Positions 1 to 7,753 of a DNA stretch of 50,902 nucleotides are shown here, one piece after another. Within the stretch, counting starts at the first letter, position 1; each line of letters opens with the position of its first letter. The notes under the pieces were generated by a model, which saw nothing but the letters and a program-made list of their open reading frames with translations, searched no databases and was not told where the DNA came from. This stretch comes from Patescibacteria group bacterium (GTDB taxonomy: Bacteria > Patescibacteriota > Minisyncoccia > Minisyncoccales > UBA5738): NCBI GenBank assembly GCA_022710775.1, contig JAKLGH010000010.1, positions 1-50,902 on the forward strand, given 5' to 3'. A program made the translations under genes and the position numbers.

Positions 1-20
1 GCTGCTTTGCTTTCAGCCAT
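1..20 (-). CDS. Start of a leftward gene, partial (product unknown)
   Basis: Only the first few codons are in the window: reading leftward from position 20 gives MAESKA and then the sequence ends. A second possible start lies at 29 (MKTMAESKA). A strong Shine-Dalgarno GGGAGGAG lies at 38-31 on the minus strand. It sits about 10 nt before the ATG at 20 but only 1 nt before the ATG at 29, so the inner start is preferred. Too little protein is present to name a function. It diverges from the gene at 144. Confidence 0.45.
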
Positions 21-85
21 AGTTTTCATGCTCCTCCCAGCTTAGCAAAAAGGCGCAAAATGTCCTTGCACATTACCATTTTTTG

Positions 86-114
86 TTGACAAGAACCGTA
101 AATTAATTTAATTA
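86..114 (+). promoter_or_regulatory. Sigma70-type promoter for the gene at 144
   Basis: TTGACA at 86-91 is followed after 17 nt by TAATTA at 109-114. The -35 is perfect; the -10 is weaker. The downstream gene has AAGGAGG at 128-134. Confidence 0.55.
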
Positions 115-143
115 ATTACCAATGGTCAAGGAGGATGATTGAG

Positions 144-623
144 ATGGGAAGCGAAGAAAAAGAACTTAGCCCGGTGATGGCGGGCGACCGGCTGGTCGAT
201 ATTTTTCAGCAGGCAATGGATTTGCTAGCCAAAAAAGCCAGCGATGAAAAGAGGGTTGATTGGGCCGCGATCTTGGTCGCTAACGGCCTCGATATTTCGA
301 TATTGGCCAGAAGCTGCCTGCAAGAAGATTTCAAAGAAGCCGGCGAACATCTGCGCCAGCTCCTGATCGTCAAGGATATCGGCCAATTATTGGCCGACAG
401 CCTGGCAGTCGGAGCGCTCCGCTACGGCATTGAAATGTCAGACAGGGAAGGCTCTTTGGCCGAGCATCGCCTAAATGTTTTTAGCGCTATAACCGGTATT
501 TACGAAGCGGCTATTATCGCGGCCAAGAGTTTTCCGGAGTTGGCCAACCGGATAGATCAAGCCCAGTTCCAATATTTTTCCTGGAATTACGAGGCTGTGA
601 GGCAGAAGTGGGGCTCTCTTTAA
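144..623 (+). CDS. Hypothetical helical protein, 159 aa
   Basis: I do not recognise this protein. It is predicted cytosolic and mostly helical, with no signal peptide, membrane segment, Cys cluster or nucleotide-binding motif. Start choice: an ATG at 135 is open in frame, but AGGAGG ends at 134 and would leave no spacing. The ATG at 144 (MGSEEKELS) has ideal 9-nt spacing and is used here. The gene is a self-contained unit with its own promoter at 86-114 and an intrinsic terminator overlapping the stop. A clear Shine-Dalgarno is rare in this window. The neighbour at 763 has the same layout, although the two proteins do not look homologous by eye. Confidence 0.75.
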   Translation: MGSEEKELSPVMAGDRLVDIFQQAMDLLAKKASDEKRVDWAAILVANGLDISILARSCLQEDFKEAGEHLRQLLIVKDIGQLLADSLAVGALRYGIEMSDREGSLAEHRLNVFSAITGIYEAAIIAAKSFPELANRIDQAQFQYFSWNYEAVRQKWGSL

Positions 624-649
624 CTCCTTTATTTCAAGGAGTTTTTTCT
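622..649 (+). terminator. Intrinsic terminator after the gene at 144
   Basis: Stem AACTCCTT (622-629) and AAGGAGTT (636-643) around a 6-nt loop, followed by a T-rich run. It overlaps the stop codon of the gene. Confidence 0.8.
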
Positions 650-697
650 TGATGGCTGGAATAATTTTATAATAAATAAGCGGTCACATTTTTGCCC

Positions 698-726
698 TTG
701 ACATTTCAAAAAAAGCATTATAAAAT
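698..726 (+). promoter_or_regulatory. Strong sigma70-type promoter for the gene at 763
   Basis: TTGACA at 698-703, a 17-nt spacer and TAAAAT at 721-726. Only one base differs from the full consensus. Confidence 0.75.
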
Positions 727-762
727 AAAAATACGAAAGAACAGCTTGAGAGGTGTTTAAAG

Positions 763-1200
763 ATGGCGAAGAAAGGAGTATCGAGCGAGACTGCGGTAAG
801 ATTGATTTTGGATGCGTCCGACCAGTCTCCGGAAATCGTCAAACTGATGGCTTTTTTCACAATTTACAGGCCGTCGGAAATCGAGGAACTGCAAGAGGAT
901 GATTTTTTGGCTTTGGCCGGATACTGCGCGGACCGGATCATTAAAGCGAATCCGGGACTGGAAGATGTTGAAATAAGTCAAAAAGAGATACTGACCAAGA
1001 TCCGGGCGGAGCTAAATCAATGCTCTATCCAGATCCAAAAACTTCCGCTGGAACTTTCTTTGGGTAAAATAGCCGAAATGGTTTTTGTGAAAAATATCAT
1101 AACGAGAGATATTTTCAACCGCGTTGTCGACGGCGTGATCAAAGAATATTGCAAAATGTTGCAAATACCCCGATTCATCACCGTTAATGACCAAATTTAA
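763..1200 (+). CDS. Hypothetical protein, 145 aa
   Basis: Unrecognised cytosolic protein, MAKKGVSSETAV at the start, with no signal peptide or membrane helix. Amphipathic helical stretches run through the whole length. The start is supported by AGAGGTG at 749-755, 7 nt before the ATG. Like the gene at 144 it is a single-gene unit bracketed by a near-consensus promoter (698-726) and an intrinsic terminator (1202-1227). I cannot assign a function; its only informative context is the neighbouring orphan cassette. Confidence 0.75.
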   Translation: MAKKGVSSETAVRLILDASDQSPEIVKLMAFFTIYRPSEIEELQEDDFLALAGYCADRIIKANPGLEDVEISQKEILTKIRAELNQCSIQIQKLPLELSLGKIAEMVFVKNIITRDIFNRVVDGVIKEYCKMLQIPRFITVNDQI

Positions 1201-1201
1201 C

Positions 1202-1227
1202 AACCCTTTTTCAAGGGTTTTCTTTTT
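1202..1227 (+). terminator. Intrinsic terminator after the gene at 763
   Basis: Stem AACCCTT (1202-1208) and AAGGGTT (1213-1219) with a 4-nt loop, followed by a T-rich tract. It closely resembles the terminator at 622-649. Confidence 0.75.
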
Positions 1228-1246
1228 GGCGGAAAAAACCGGCAGA

Positions 1247-1741
1247 CTATCTTTCGGCCGAGAAATTTTTCTTGAGGAAAGTTCGGAACTGTTTTTTTAA
1301 TGCCGGGGTGACTTCCAGCAGGCAGATGCCTTGGTTGGGGAGGCCGTAAACAATCAGGTCGTTATCCTTGGCTTGGAGAACGGCGGGAATCACCAGCAGG
1401 TCTTCTTCTCCGTCAACGCACAAATTGGTTCTTTTGCCAAAGGCTTTTTTTATCGCATTCCAGCTTTCTTTTTGGATGGTGCCTGGCTTATTGGTGATGC
1501 TTTCGGCACACAGCATCTTGTGTTCAAAATTTTTCCGCTGGACTTTCCGGTCGAATATCTTGATGTCGGACCTTAAATGGAACGAGCAGTAATCGCCAAC
1601 CGTAATAATTAAGCGGTATTTTTTTTCTTTAATGAATTTGTTATACTGGGATTCGACTTCCGAAGCGCTGCCGTAAAACGGTATTCCCCAGGCTTCCTGA
1701 AGTTTGGGCCGGGATTTTTCTGGCAAAAAGAGGGTATTCAT
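1247..1741 (-). CDS. GTP-dependent dephospho-CoA kinase (DUF359, archaeal type)
   Basis: The 164-aa protein shows the signature blocks of the DUF359 family (PF04019): VGD (48-50), a D-R-K-V-Q-R segment (64-69), NKPGTI (84-89), VDGEEDL (109-115) and YGLPNQG (132-138). In archaea this family catalyses the last step of coenzyme A synthesis, phosphorylating dephospho-CoA with GTP. It is unrelated to bacterial CoaE. The length is typical and the acidic VDGEEDL block is intact, so activity is plausible. The gene is divergent from the acyl metabolism cluster that begins 117 bp away and would feed it CoA. Finding the archaeal form in an otherwise bacterial gene set suggests transfer or an unusual ancestral CoA route. 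Family assignment is firm; that it is the sole dephospho-CoA kinase is inference. Confidence 0.82.
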   Translation of the reverse strand: MNTLFLPEKSRPKLQEAWGIPFYGSASEVESQYNKFIKEKKYRLIITVGDYCSFHLRSDIKIFDRKVQRKNFEHKMLCAESITNKPGTIQKESWNAIKKAFGKRTNLCVDGEEDLLVIPAVLQAKDNDLIVYGLPNQGICLLEVTPALKKQFRTFLKKNFSAER

Positions 1742-1857
1742 CGTATAATGTGTAATTCCAGGCCTAGTCTGTTTTTTTCCTGGGGCCGGAAAATCGCATA
1801 ATCCAATATTCTAGCATAAAATTAAAGTTTAAAAAGATTAATCATTAACAGGCGCCT

Positions 1858-2898
1858 ATGGCTTTCTATCGATGCGGCAAATGCAATTTAACCTGGCAGT
1901 ATCCGATCAAAAAATGCCCCCGCTGTTTTGAAGCTTTGACGGAACAAAAGGGAAAACAAGCTCGCGTTATCGCGGTTTCGCGCGTTGGCATTCCGACTTT
2001 ATTCCATCCCGGAGTGCCTTATTTTATCCTGCTTTTACAGGATGAGAACGGTAACGTTTGGGCCCACAAATCATCCAAAGAATACGTGATTGGGGCTGAA
2101 TTCAAGGCCGACCCGGTTTTGGAGGCCGGCGCCGTGGCCGTATGGAAAGTAAAATATGATTGGCCTGAAGCAATTGATAAGATCATTTCGCTGCTTGGCG
2201 GGCTAAAGATCGGCGGATCAAAAAAAATCCTGCTTCTGCCTACGCTGAACGCGGCGAGCCATTATTACTTCCGCGACAATACCAGCCCGCAATTCTTTAC
2301 GGCGGTTTTTGAGTATTTGCTGGAGTCGGGCGCAAAAACGGAAAATATAACCGTTGGGGCTCAAAGTTTTAGCGATGTTCCTGTCGGTGCGATTGCCCAA
2401 AAATCCGGTTTGTTGGAAATTTGCTCAAAATATAAAATCACGCCTAAAGACCTGTCTGCTTCGACATTTGAAAAGGAAGGCAAATACGAGATCGTAAAAG
2501 AGGCTTTGGATGCGGATTTGATTATTAACTTGGCTATGTTGAAGATAGGACAAGCATCGGCCACGCAGAATTTTTTCAAAATATTAAAAAAGGAAAATTT
2601 CCTGGAGTTGAAAAACCTGGGATCGGAAGCGGATATTGTAAAGTGTTTTAAAGAAATTGAAGGCAAGATTATGACTGTTGCCGACGGCGAAACCACGCAA
2701 CGATCCAACAAGCTGGCCGGGTTTACGGGGTTGGCGCTGGCGGGGAGAGATCCTTGCGGCGTGGATCTGGTTTTTAACGAAATTACCAAAGCTAACCGGA
2801 TGCCTGATATTCTTAAAAGTTTGGAGTTAAAGCTTGAAGACATACCGATTGCCGGGCGGACCGTTGCCGAAGCGCAATATCTTGCCGAGTATTTTTAA
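1858..2898 (+). CDS. DUF35 zinc-ribbon/OB-fold protein fused to DUF362
   Basis: The N-terminus has a rubredoxin-like zinc ribbon with C6-x2-C9 and C20-x2-C23, followed by an OB-fold-like segment to about residue 100. This is the DUF35 architecture known from acyl-CoA-binding partners of thiolases and HMG-CoA synthase. From about residue 115 to the end the sequence resembles DUF362 (PF04015): a KKILLLPTLN opening, a conserved GAQSFSD block and a long stretch of Asp/Asn-rich turns. I know of no characterised protein with this fusion. It is the first gene of a long same-strand run of acyl metabolism genes, which suggests a role in presenting acyl-CoA to an enzyme of that pathway. No ferredoxin-type 4Fe-4S motif, sometimes found with DUF362, is visible. 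Domain calls are fairly secure; the function is inference. Confidence 0.65.
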   Translation: MAFYRCGKCNLTWQYPIKKCPRCFEALTEQKGKQARVIAVSRVGIPTLFHPGVPYFILLLQDENGNVWAHKSSKEYVIGAEFKADPVLEAGAVAVWKVKYDWPEAIDKIISLLGGLKIGGSKKILLLPTLNAASHYYFRDNTSPQFFTAVFEYLLESGAKTENITVGAQSFSDVPVGAIAQKSGLLEICSKYKITPKDLSASTFEKEGKYEIVKEALDADLIINLAMLKIGQASATQNFFKILKKENFLELKNLGSEADIVKCFKEIEGKIMTVADGETTQRSNKLAGFTGLALAGRDPCGVDLVFNEITKANRMPDILKSLELKLEDIPIAGRTVAEAQYLAEYF

Positions 2899-2911
2899 AC
2901 AAACCAATAAA

Positions 2912-3658
2912 ATGAAAACATTGGAAAACAAAGTAGCTCTCATTACGGGATCTTCGCAGGGGATAGGCAAGGCGATAGCGTTAAAGTTCGCGTCGCTTGG
3001 CGCCAAGATCGCGCTTAACGATATTGCCATGCAGGAGGAAAACCTGAAAAAATTGCAGGAAGAGATCAAAGAAACTGGTGTTGAGGCTAAGTATTTCATG
3101 GCCGATGTATCAAAATACGACGAAGTAGAGGCTATGATGCAGGCAATCCAGCAGGAATTTGGGCGTCTGGATATTTTGGTGAACAATGCCGGAATCGCTA
3201 AAGACAGGACATTGGCTAAAATGACGGTCGAAGAATGGCAGAAGGTAATCGATATCAACCTGACCAGTGTATTTAATTGTTCAAAAACCGCGTTGCCGAT
3301 GCTGATCCAGAACCAAGGCAATATCATAAGCTTATCTTCCTTTTCGGGATTAAGAGGTAACTTTGGCCAAACGAATTATACCGCGGCTAAAGCCGGCATT
3401 ATCGGTTTTACCAAAACATTGTCAAAAGAGGTTGGAAAATTCGGGGTCCGGGTCAATGCCGTGGCGCCTGGTTTTATCGAATCGAAAATGACCGAAGTGA
3501 TGCCTGAAGAAGTCAAGGCGATGGTTAAAAAACTGACATCTCTGGGAAGAACCGGAAAGCCCGAAGAAGTGGCTAGCGTGATCGCGTTCTTGGCTGGGCC
3601 GGACGCCAGTTTTATCACCGGAGACATTATCAATATCGATGGAGGTTTGGCGATCTAA
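2912..3658 (+). CDS. fabG: 3-oxoacyl reductase, SDR family (FabG-like)
   Basis: A classical short-chain dehydrogenase of 248 aa, the usual FabG length. It has the cofactor motif TGSSQGIG (12-19), NNAG (91-94), the catalytic triad S143, Y156 and K160 in the Y-x3-K arrangement, and the C-terminal GDIINIDGG. It would reduce 3-oxoacyl thioesters with NAD(P)H. An upstream in-frame start at 2834 would overlap the previous gene by 65 nt and add 26 residues before the Rossmann strand, so the ATG at 2912 is chosen. The gap to the previous gene is 13 nt, consistent with co-transcription. Whether it works on ACP or CoA substrates cannot be read from the sequence; no acp gene is nearby. Confidence 0.88.
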   Translation: MKTLENKVALITGSSQGIGKAIALKFASLGAKIALNDIAMQEENLKKLQEEIKETGVEAKYFMADVSKYDEVEAMMQAIQQEFGRLDILVNNAGIAKDRTLAKMTVEEWQKVIDINLTSVFNCSKTALPMLIQNQGNIISLSSFSGLRGNFGQTNYTAAKAGIIGFTKTLSKEVGKFGVRVNAVAPGFIESKMTEVMPEEVKAMVKKLTSLGRTGKPEEVASVIAFLAGPDASFITGDIINIDGGLAI

Positions 3659-3703
3659 CCGGATTAGGGCTTTTTTTGTTTTTAGCAAATAATAACTTAA
3701 ATT

Positions 3704-4924
3704 ATGGATAGTCCGCTGGATAAACTTTTTCGACAAATCAGTAAAAGTTACCCAGACACTCCCTTCGAGGTGCACTTTTGGGATGGATCGAAGGAAATAT
3801 ACGGAAACGGGAACAAAAAGTTCGTTTTAAAAATCAATAAAAAAGAAATAGTCAGCCGGATTTTAGCGGAAGGTAATTTGGGTTTTGGCGAAGAGTATAT
3901 GAAAGGCAATATCGAAGTAGAGGGAGATTTGCAGGAACTGATGCAATTTGGAAACAGCGAAGTTTACCGGTCGATCCGTTTTCCCATTAGAGAAAAGGCC
4001 CGGCTTATCCGGGATTTTATTACGATGCGCTGCACCGTAGCCAATGCTAAAAAGAACATAGGCCGGCATTATGACATCAGTAATGATTTTTACAAGCTGT
4101 GGCTGGACGATACTCTTACTTACTCTTGCGCTTATTTTGAAAACGTTTCAGACACGCTCAAAGGCGGCCAATTGGGAAAATATGAACATATTTGCCGGAA
4201 ACTGCGCTTGAAGCGCCAAGATAAATTGGTGGACATCGGCTGCGGATGGGGCGGGATGATGATCTATGCGGCCAAAAACTACGGAGTAAAAAGCGTTGGC
4301 TGCACCCTTTCGGAAAAACAGTATGAATACGCGGTTAACGCGGTTGAAAACGAGGGTTTGCAAGATAAGATCAAAATCCATCTGAAAGATTACCGGGAAA
4401 TTGAGGGTCAGTTCGATAAGTTTGTGAGTATTGGGATGCTGGAGCATGTAGGCAAGGAATTTTATCCGGATTTTTTTGCCGCAGCCAAACGATTGCTCAA
4501 ACCGGGAGGAACGGGGGTTTTGCACCATATTGGCACCATCGAGGACCGGCCAACCGATCCCTGGATCGTGAAATATATTTTTCCGGGCGGCTGGCTGCCG
4601 ACTTTGCCGGTCGTTCTGGATATGATGAATAAACACGGCTTTGCTTATTACGATATCGAAGATTTGCGAATGCACTATGCCAAAACTCTGGATTGCTGGA
4701 TAGCCAATTTCGAAAACCGGATCGAAGCGGTAAGCAGTTTAATGCTTGACAATTTGGGCAGCCAAGATAAGGTTAGGGAGTTTGTTTTAATGTGGCGCTT
4801 GTATTTGAATGGAAGTTCCGCGGCATTCAAATACGGAACCAACCGTTTATACCAGATCGTTTTTTCCAACGGTTTAAAAAACGATCTTCCTTTAACCAGA
4901 AAATATCTTTATCTGCCGCGGTAA
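3704..4924 (+). CDS. cfa: Cyclopropane-fatty-acyl-phospholipid synthase
   Basis: SAM-dependent methyltransferase of 406 aa, close to E. coli Cfa in length. An N-terminal lipid-binding region of about 95 residues precedes the catalytic domain. Diagnostic blocks are HYDISNDFYKLWLD, TYSCAYF, the SAM-binding DIGCGWGG, EHVG and YIFPGG. It converts cis double bonds of membrane phospholipid acyl chains into cyclopropane rings, or methylates them in related enzymes. Its presence implies unsaturated fatty acyl chains in the membrane. It lies 45 nt after the FabG-like gene on the same strand. Substrate chemistry within the Cfa/UfaA/mycolic acid methyltransferase group cannot be resolved by eye. Confidence 0.92.
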   Translation: MDSPLDKLFRQISKSYPDTPFEVHFWDGSKEIYGNGNKKFVLKINKKEIVSRILAEGNLGFGEEYMKGNIEVEGDLQELMQFGNSEVYRSIRFPIREKARLIRDFITMRCTVANAKKNIGRHYDISNDFYKLWLDDTLTYSCAYFENVSDTLKGGQLGKYEHICRKLRLKRQDKLVDIGCGWGGMMIYAAKNYGVKSVGCTLSEKQYEYAVNAVENEGLQDKIKIHLKDYREIEGQFDKFVSIGMLEHVGKEFYPDFFAAAKRLLKPGGTGVLHHIGTIEDRPTDPWIVKYIFPGGWLPTLPVVLDMMNKHGFAYYDIEDLRMHYAKTLDCWIANFENRIEAVSSLMLDNLGSQDKVREFVLMWRLYLNGSSAAFKYGTNRLYQIVFSNGLKNDLPLTRKYLYLPR

Positions 4925-5107
4925 GCTGATTTTCCGAATTAATTTTTACGGCTAATTTTTCCCATTTAAGGGCAAATCGGACGATTTGCGTTCTAAAAAA
5001 GTCGCGCATATTGGAGGTTAGACATAATTTTGCTATATTGTGGCCATATCGGCTAAGGTAAAAAAGCCAATTTGAGAAATTTAAGAAATCGGTCAGAAAA
5101 AATAATA

Positions 5108-6145
5108 ATGAAAATTGCCAGGTTGTATTATGCAGGATCGGCCGGCGATTTCGAAAAACAAAAAGCCATGCTAGTAATCAATCAAAGCCAGGTTAAGAAA
5201 GTGATGCCGCTAAGCAAGATCAAAACCGTAATTAGCTCCGTTGAGAACGCATTCGGCGATTATGGCCGGGAATTGGTCCAAATGCCTCCCAAGGCCTATC
5301 TTTATTTTACGGCCAACAGCGGCGATTTGAGGATCATGCCGTCTTACAGTTCGGTTTTGAAAATGGCTTCAACCAAGATTGTCAATGTTCATCCGGAAAA
5401 TCCCAAGAAAGGGTTGAAAACCGTTATGGCCAGCATCCAGTTGAACGATCCGAAGAACGGTTTGCCGATCGCTTTGATGGATGGTACTTACATAACCGCG
5501 ATGCGCACCGGCGCGGCCGGGGCGGTGGCCGCCAAATACCTGTCTCGCGAGGATGCTTTTTCCATGGGAGTCATTGGAGCGGGTGTTCAGGCTGTTTACC
5601 AGATCGCGGCAACGACCAAAGTCCGCAAGATCAAGACCGTGATTGTCCACGATCTTAACGCCAAGAACGTCCAAGATTTGATCAAGACCATGGCTAAGGA
5701 AGGGATCAAAGTCCAGCCGGGTACTATTGAGGAAGCTTGTGCTTGCGATATCGTGGCTACGACCACGCCGGTCAGGAAGCCGATTGTCAGAAAAGAATGG
5801 ATCAAGCCCGGAACTCATATCAACGCTATCGGAGCCGATGCCGAGGGCAAGGAAGAGTTGGATCCGGAAATTTTGAAAGGCGCCAAGATCGTCATCGATG
5901 ATTGGACGCAGGCCAGCCATTCCGGAGAGATCAACGTTCCCGTGCATCAGGGTATTATCAAACGCGAAGACGTTTGGGCGGGATTGGGAGAGATCGTTGC
6001 CGGAAAGAAGCAGGGAAGGACGAATGCCCAGGAGGTTACAGTTTTTGATTCTACCGGTTTGGGATTGCAAGATCTTTACACGGCTGTCGCCGTTCTGAAG
6101 TCGGCTAAGGCGCAGAAAATCGGAAAAGAAATAGTTTTAATATAA
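5108..6145 (+). CDS. Ornithine cyclodeaminase/mu-crystallin family dehydrogenase (alanine dehydrogenase-like)
   Basis: The 345-aa protein has the family's N-terminal substrate region, with MPPKAYLYF and a conserved MDGTYITAMRTGA segment. The Rossmann domain follows (GVIGAGVQA), then INAIGADAEGKEELDP and a C-terminal FDSTGLGLQD. The GADAEGKEELDPEIL block is closest, by memory, to archaeal NAD-dependent alanine dehydrogenase rather than to bacterial ornithine cyclodeaminase. It therefore probably interconverts an amino acid and its keto or imino form with NAD(P). The start is the ATG at 5108; a TTG at 5072 would add 12 unsupported residues. No Shine-Dalgarno is visible. A 183-nt gap separates it from cfa, so it may begin a new transcript. 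Its link to lipid metabolism is only positional. Confidence 0.78.
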   Translation: MKIARLYYAGSAGDFEKQKAMLVINQSQVKKVMPLSKIKTVISSVENAFGDYGRELVQMPPKAYLYFTANSGDLRIMPSYSSVLKMASTKIVNVHPENPKKGLKTVMASIQLNDPKNGLPIALMDGTYITAMRTGAAGAVAAKYLSREDAFSMGVIGAGVQAVYQIAATTKVRKIKTVIVHDLNAKNVQDLIKTMAKEGIKVQPGTIEEACACDIVATTTPVRKPIVRKEWIKPGTHINAIGADAEGKEELDPEILKGAKIVIDDWTQASHSGEINVPVHQGIIKREDVWAGLGEIVAGKKQGRTNAQEVTVFDSTGLGLQDLYTAVAVLKSAKAQKIGKEIVLI

Positions 6146-6160
6146 TTTGTGCCGGTAATT

Positions 6161-6192
6161 GCCATTCCCTCCGCGAAAGCGGAGGGAATGGC
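6161..6192. repeat. Perfect 14-bp palindromic hairpin with GAAA loop
   Basis: GCCATTCCCTCCGC (6161-6174) and its exact complement (6179-6192) enclose GAAA, a GNRA tetraloop. There is no T-tract, so it is not a standard terminator. It lies in the 83-nt gap between two same-strand genes and may be a REP-like element or an RNA-stability hairpin. Confidence 0.7.
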
Positions 6193-6228
6193 GGTTAAAG
6201 CGGAAGGGAGACGGTTAATTATTCGAGT

Positions 6229-7737
6229 ATGTTGTACAACAAAGAACAAATCAAAAAAATCATTCCTTACGACGATCCTTTTTTATGGGTTGACGAGATC
6301 GAAAGATTGGAAGGCGATGTTGTGGTGGGATACAAAAATACGTCCGTTGACGATCCTTATTTTAAAGGCCATTTCGTCGATTTTCCGATAATGCCGGGCG
6401 TATTGGTCGTAGAAGGGATTGCTCAAACCGCCACCTTGCTGCTTAGGCAAAAGCTTGGCGAGGACCACAAGAAAGCGCACCTTTTGGCTTACCAGGTCAG
6501 GAGCGCGATTTTTTATTCGCCTATTATGCCGGGGAACAGGATTAAATACCGCGTTCAGCTTCTTGGTATCTATAAAGCCAAGATCGCCAACTTTGTCGGC
6601 GAAGCCTATGTGGATAACGTGTTGAAAAGCGAAGTCCGTTTTTCGGTTGCTGTGATGGATAAATCCGAGATGAAAGAAAAATTTCTGGAACAGGACGCTG
6701 CCGGCGGAAAATCCGTTCCGGTGGAATTTCGCCAATTGCCGCCGTTGAAGATCGGAAACATCACTGCCCGTTTGCCGATCATCCAAGGCGGGATGGCGGT
6801 GCGCGTATCTTTGCATAATCTGGCCGGAAACGTGGCGAAAGAGGGGGGAATCGGCATAGTGGCGTTATCTGGGATGAAAGACCCAAACGAGGCTAAAGCC
6901 GAGATCCGCAAGGCTCGGGAAATAGCCGGTCCGGGAGGCGTTATCGGAGTAAATATCATGGGGGTGCTTGGCCAGTTTGAAACGCTGGTACGGACGGCAA
7001 TCGAAGAAAAAGTCGATCTTATTGTCCAAGGGGCGGGATTCCGTCCCGAAATATTCAAAATGACCCGGGGCACCGGTGTTCCGGTTTTTGCCATGAGTTC
7101 AAGCGTTAAATTCGCCAAGAAAGTGGAAGCGGCCGGCGCAACCGCTATTGTGGTTGAAGGCGCGGATGCAGGAGGGCATCTGGGGTTTCGCGAAGGCCAT
7201 GAGTTCCGAAAAACGGCAGACATCCTTAGAGATATCATTGCCAGCGGCGTTAAAGTTCCGCTGATAGCCGCCGGCGGCGTTTTTTCAGGCGCCGATATCG
7301 TTGGAATGCTGCGTGCCGGAGCTAAAGGCGTGCAGATGGCTACGCGGTTCGTATCGACGGAGGAATGCGACGCCAATATAAAATTCAAAGAAACCCACCT
7401 TAACGCAAAACCGGAAGACGTTGTCATTATCCATTCTCCGGTCGGTCTGCCCGGGCGCGCGGTTAAGACTCCGTTCGTGGAAAAATTGCTGAAAGGGACG
7501 GCGCCCAAACCCGATCCCAAGGAGTGCCAGGGATGTATTGGGCCGGTTTGCGATAAAAGTTATTGTATCTTAAAAGCTCTTGAGAATGCCCGGAAGGGCG
7601 ATTTGGACAACGGCTTGGTTTTTGCCGGAGCCAATGTTTGGAGGGTCAAAAAAATGATGACGGTAAAGAGCTTGATCAAAGAATTGGTCGATGAAGCCAA
7701 CGCGATCTTAGAAAAAGATCCGCTTGTGATCCGTTAA
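6229..7737 (+). CDS. Fusion: FabZ-like hot-dog dehydratase + FabK/NMO-like flavin enoyl reductase
   Basis: Residues 1 to about 150 form a FabZ/FabA-type hot-dog domain with GHFVDFPIMPGV and VVEGIAQTA. H48 and E62 match the FabZ catalytic pair. From about residue 172 a complete TIM-barrel of the nitronate monooxygenase/FabK family follows: PIIQGGMA, a glycine-rich FMN region, EGADAGGH with the family's active-site His, and AAGGVFSGADI. A C-terminal Cys-containing tail (CQGCIGPVC, then YC) is common in this family. The fusion would dehydrate a 3-hydroxyacyl thioester and reduce the resulting enoyl product in one polypeptide. Both halves keep their key residues. It may use CoA or ACP substrates. 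No Shine-Dalgarno precedes the ATG. The next gene is a second, stand-alone copy of the reductase domain. Confidence 0.82.
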   Translation: MLYNKEQIKKIIPYDDPFLWVDEIERLEGDVVVGYKNTSVDDPYFKGHFVDFPIMPGVLVVEGIAQTATLLLRQKLGEDHKKAHLLAYQVRSAIFYSPIMPGNRIKYRVQLLGIYKAKIANFVGEAYVDNVLKSEVRFSVAVMDKSEMKEKFLEQDAAGGKSVPVEFRQLPPLKIGNITARLPIIQGGMAVRVSLHNLAGNVAKEGGIGIVALSGMKDPNEAKAEIRKAREIAGPGGVIGVNIMGVLGQFETLVRTAIEEKVDLIVQGAGFRPEIFKMTRGTGVPVFAMSSSVKFAKKVEAAGATAIVVEGADAGGHLGFREGHEFRKTADILRDIIASGVKVPLIAAGGVFSGADIVGMLRAGAKGVQMATRFVSTEECDANIKFKETHLNAKPEDVVIIHSPVGLPGRAVKTPFVEKLLKGTAPKPDPKECQGCIGPVCDKSYCILKALENARKGDLDNGLVFAGANVWRVKKMMTVKSLIKELVDEANAILEKDPLVIR

Positions 7738-7753
7738 TATAATTTTGGTTTTT

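Noticed and set aside
2834-2911. Longer N-terminus of the FabG-like protein
   Set aside because: It would overlap the preceding gene by 65 nt and add residues absent from the SDR family.
2361-3327. Two minus-strand frames of 160 and 166 codons
   Set aside because: They overlap the DUF35/DUF362 and FabG genes, whose motifs are unambiguous.
5369-6070. A 233-codon minus-strand frame over the alanine dehydrogenase-like gene
   Set aside because: Shadow of a well-supported gene, with no recognisable motif or start signal.
6606-7520. A 304-codon minus-strand open frame over the dehydratase-reductase fusion
   Set aside because: The plus frame has clear FabZ and FabK motifs; the opposite frame is Ser/Pro-rich without any domain and reflects codon bias.
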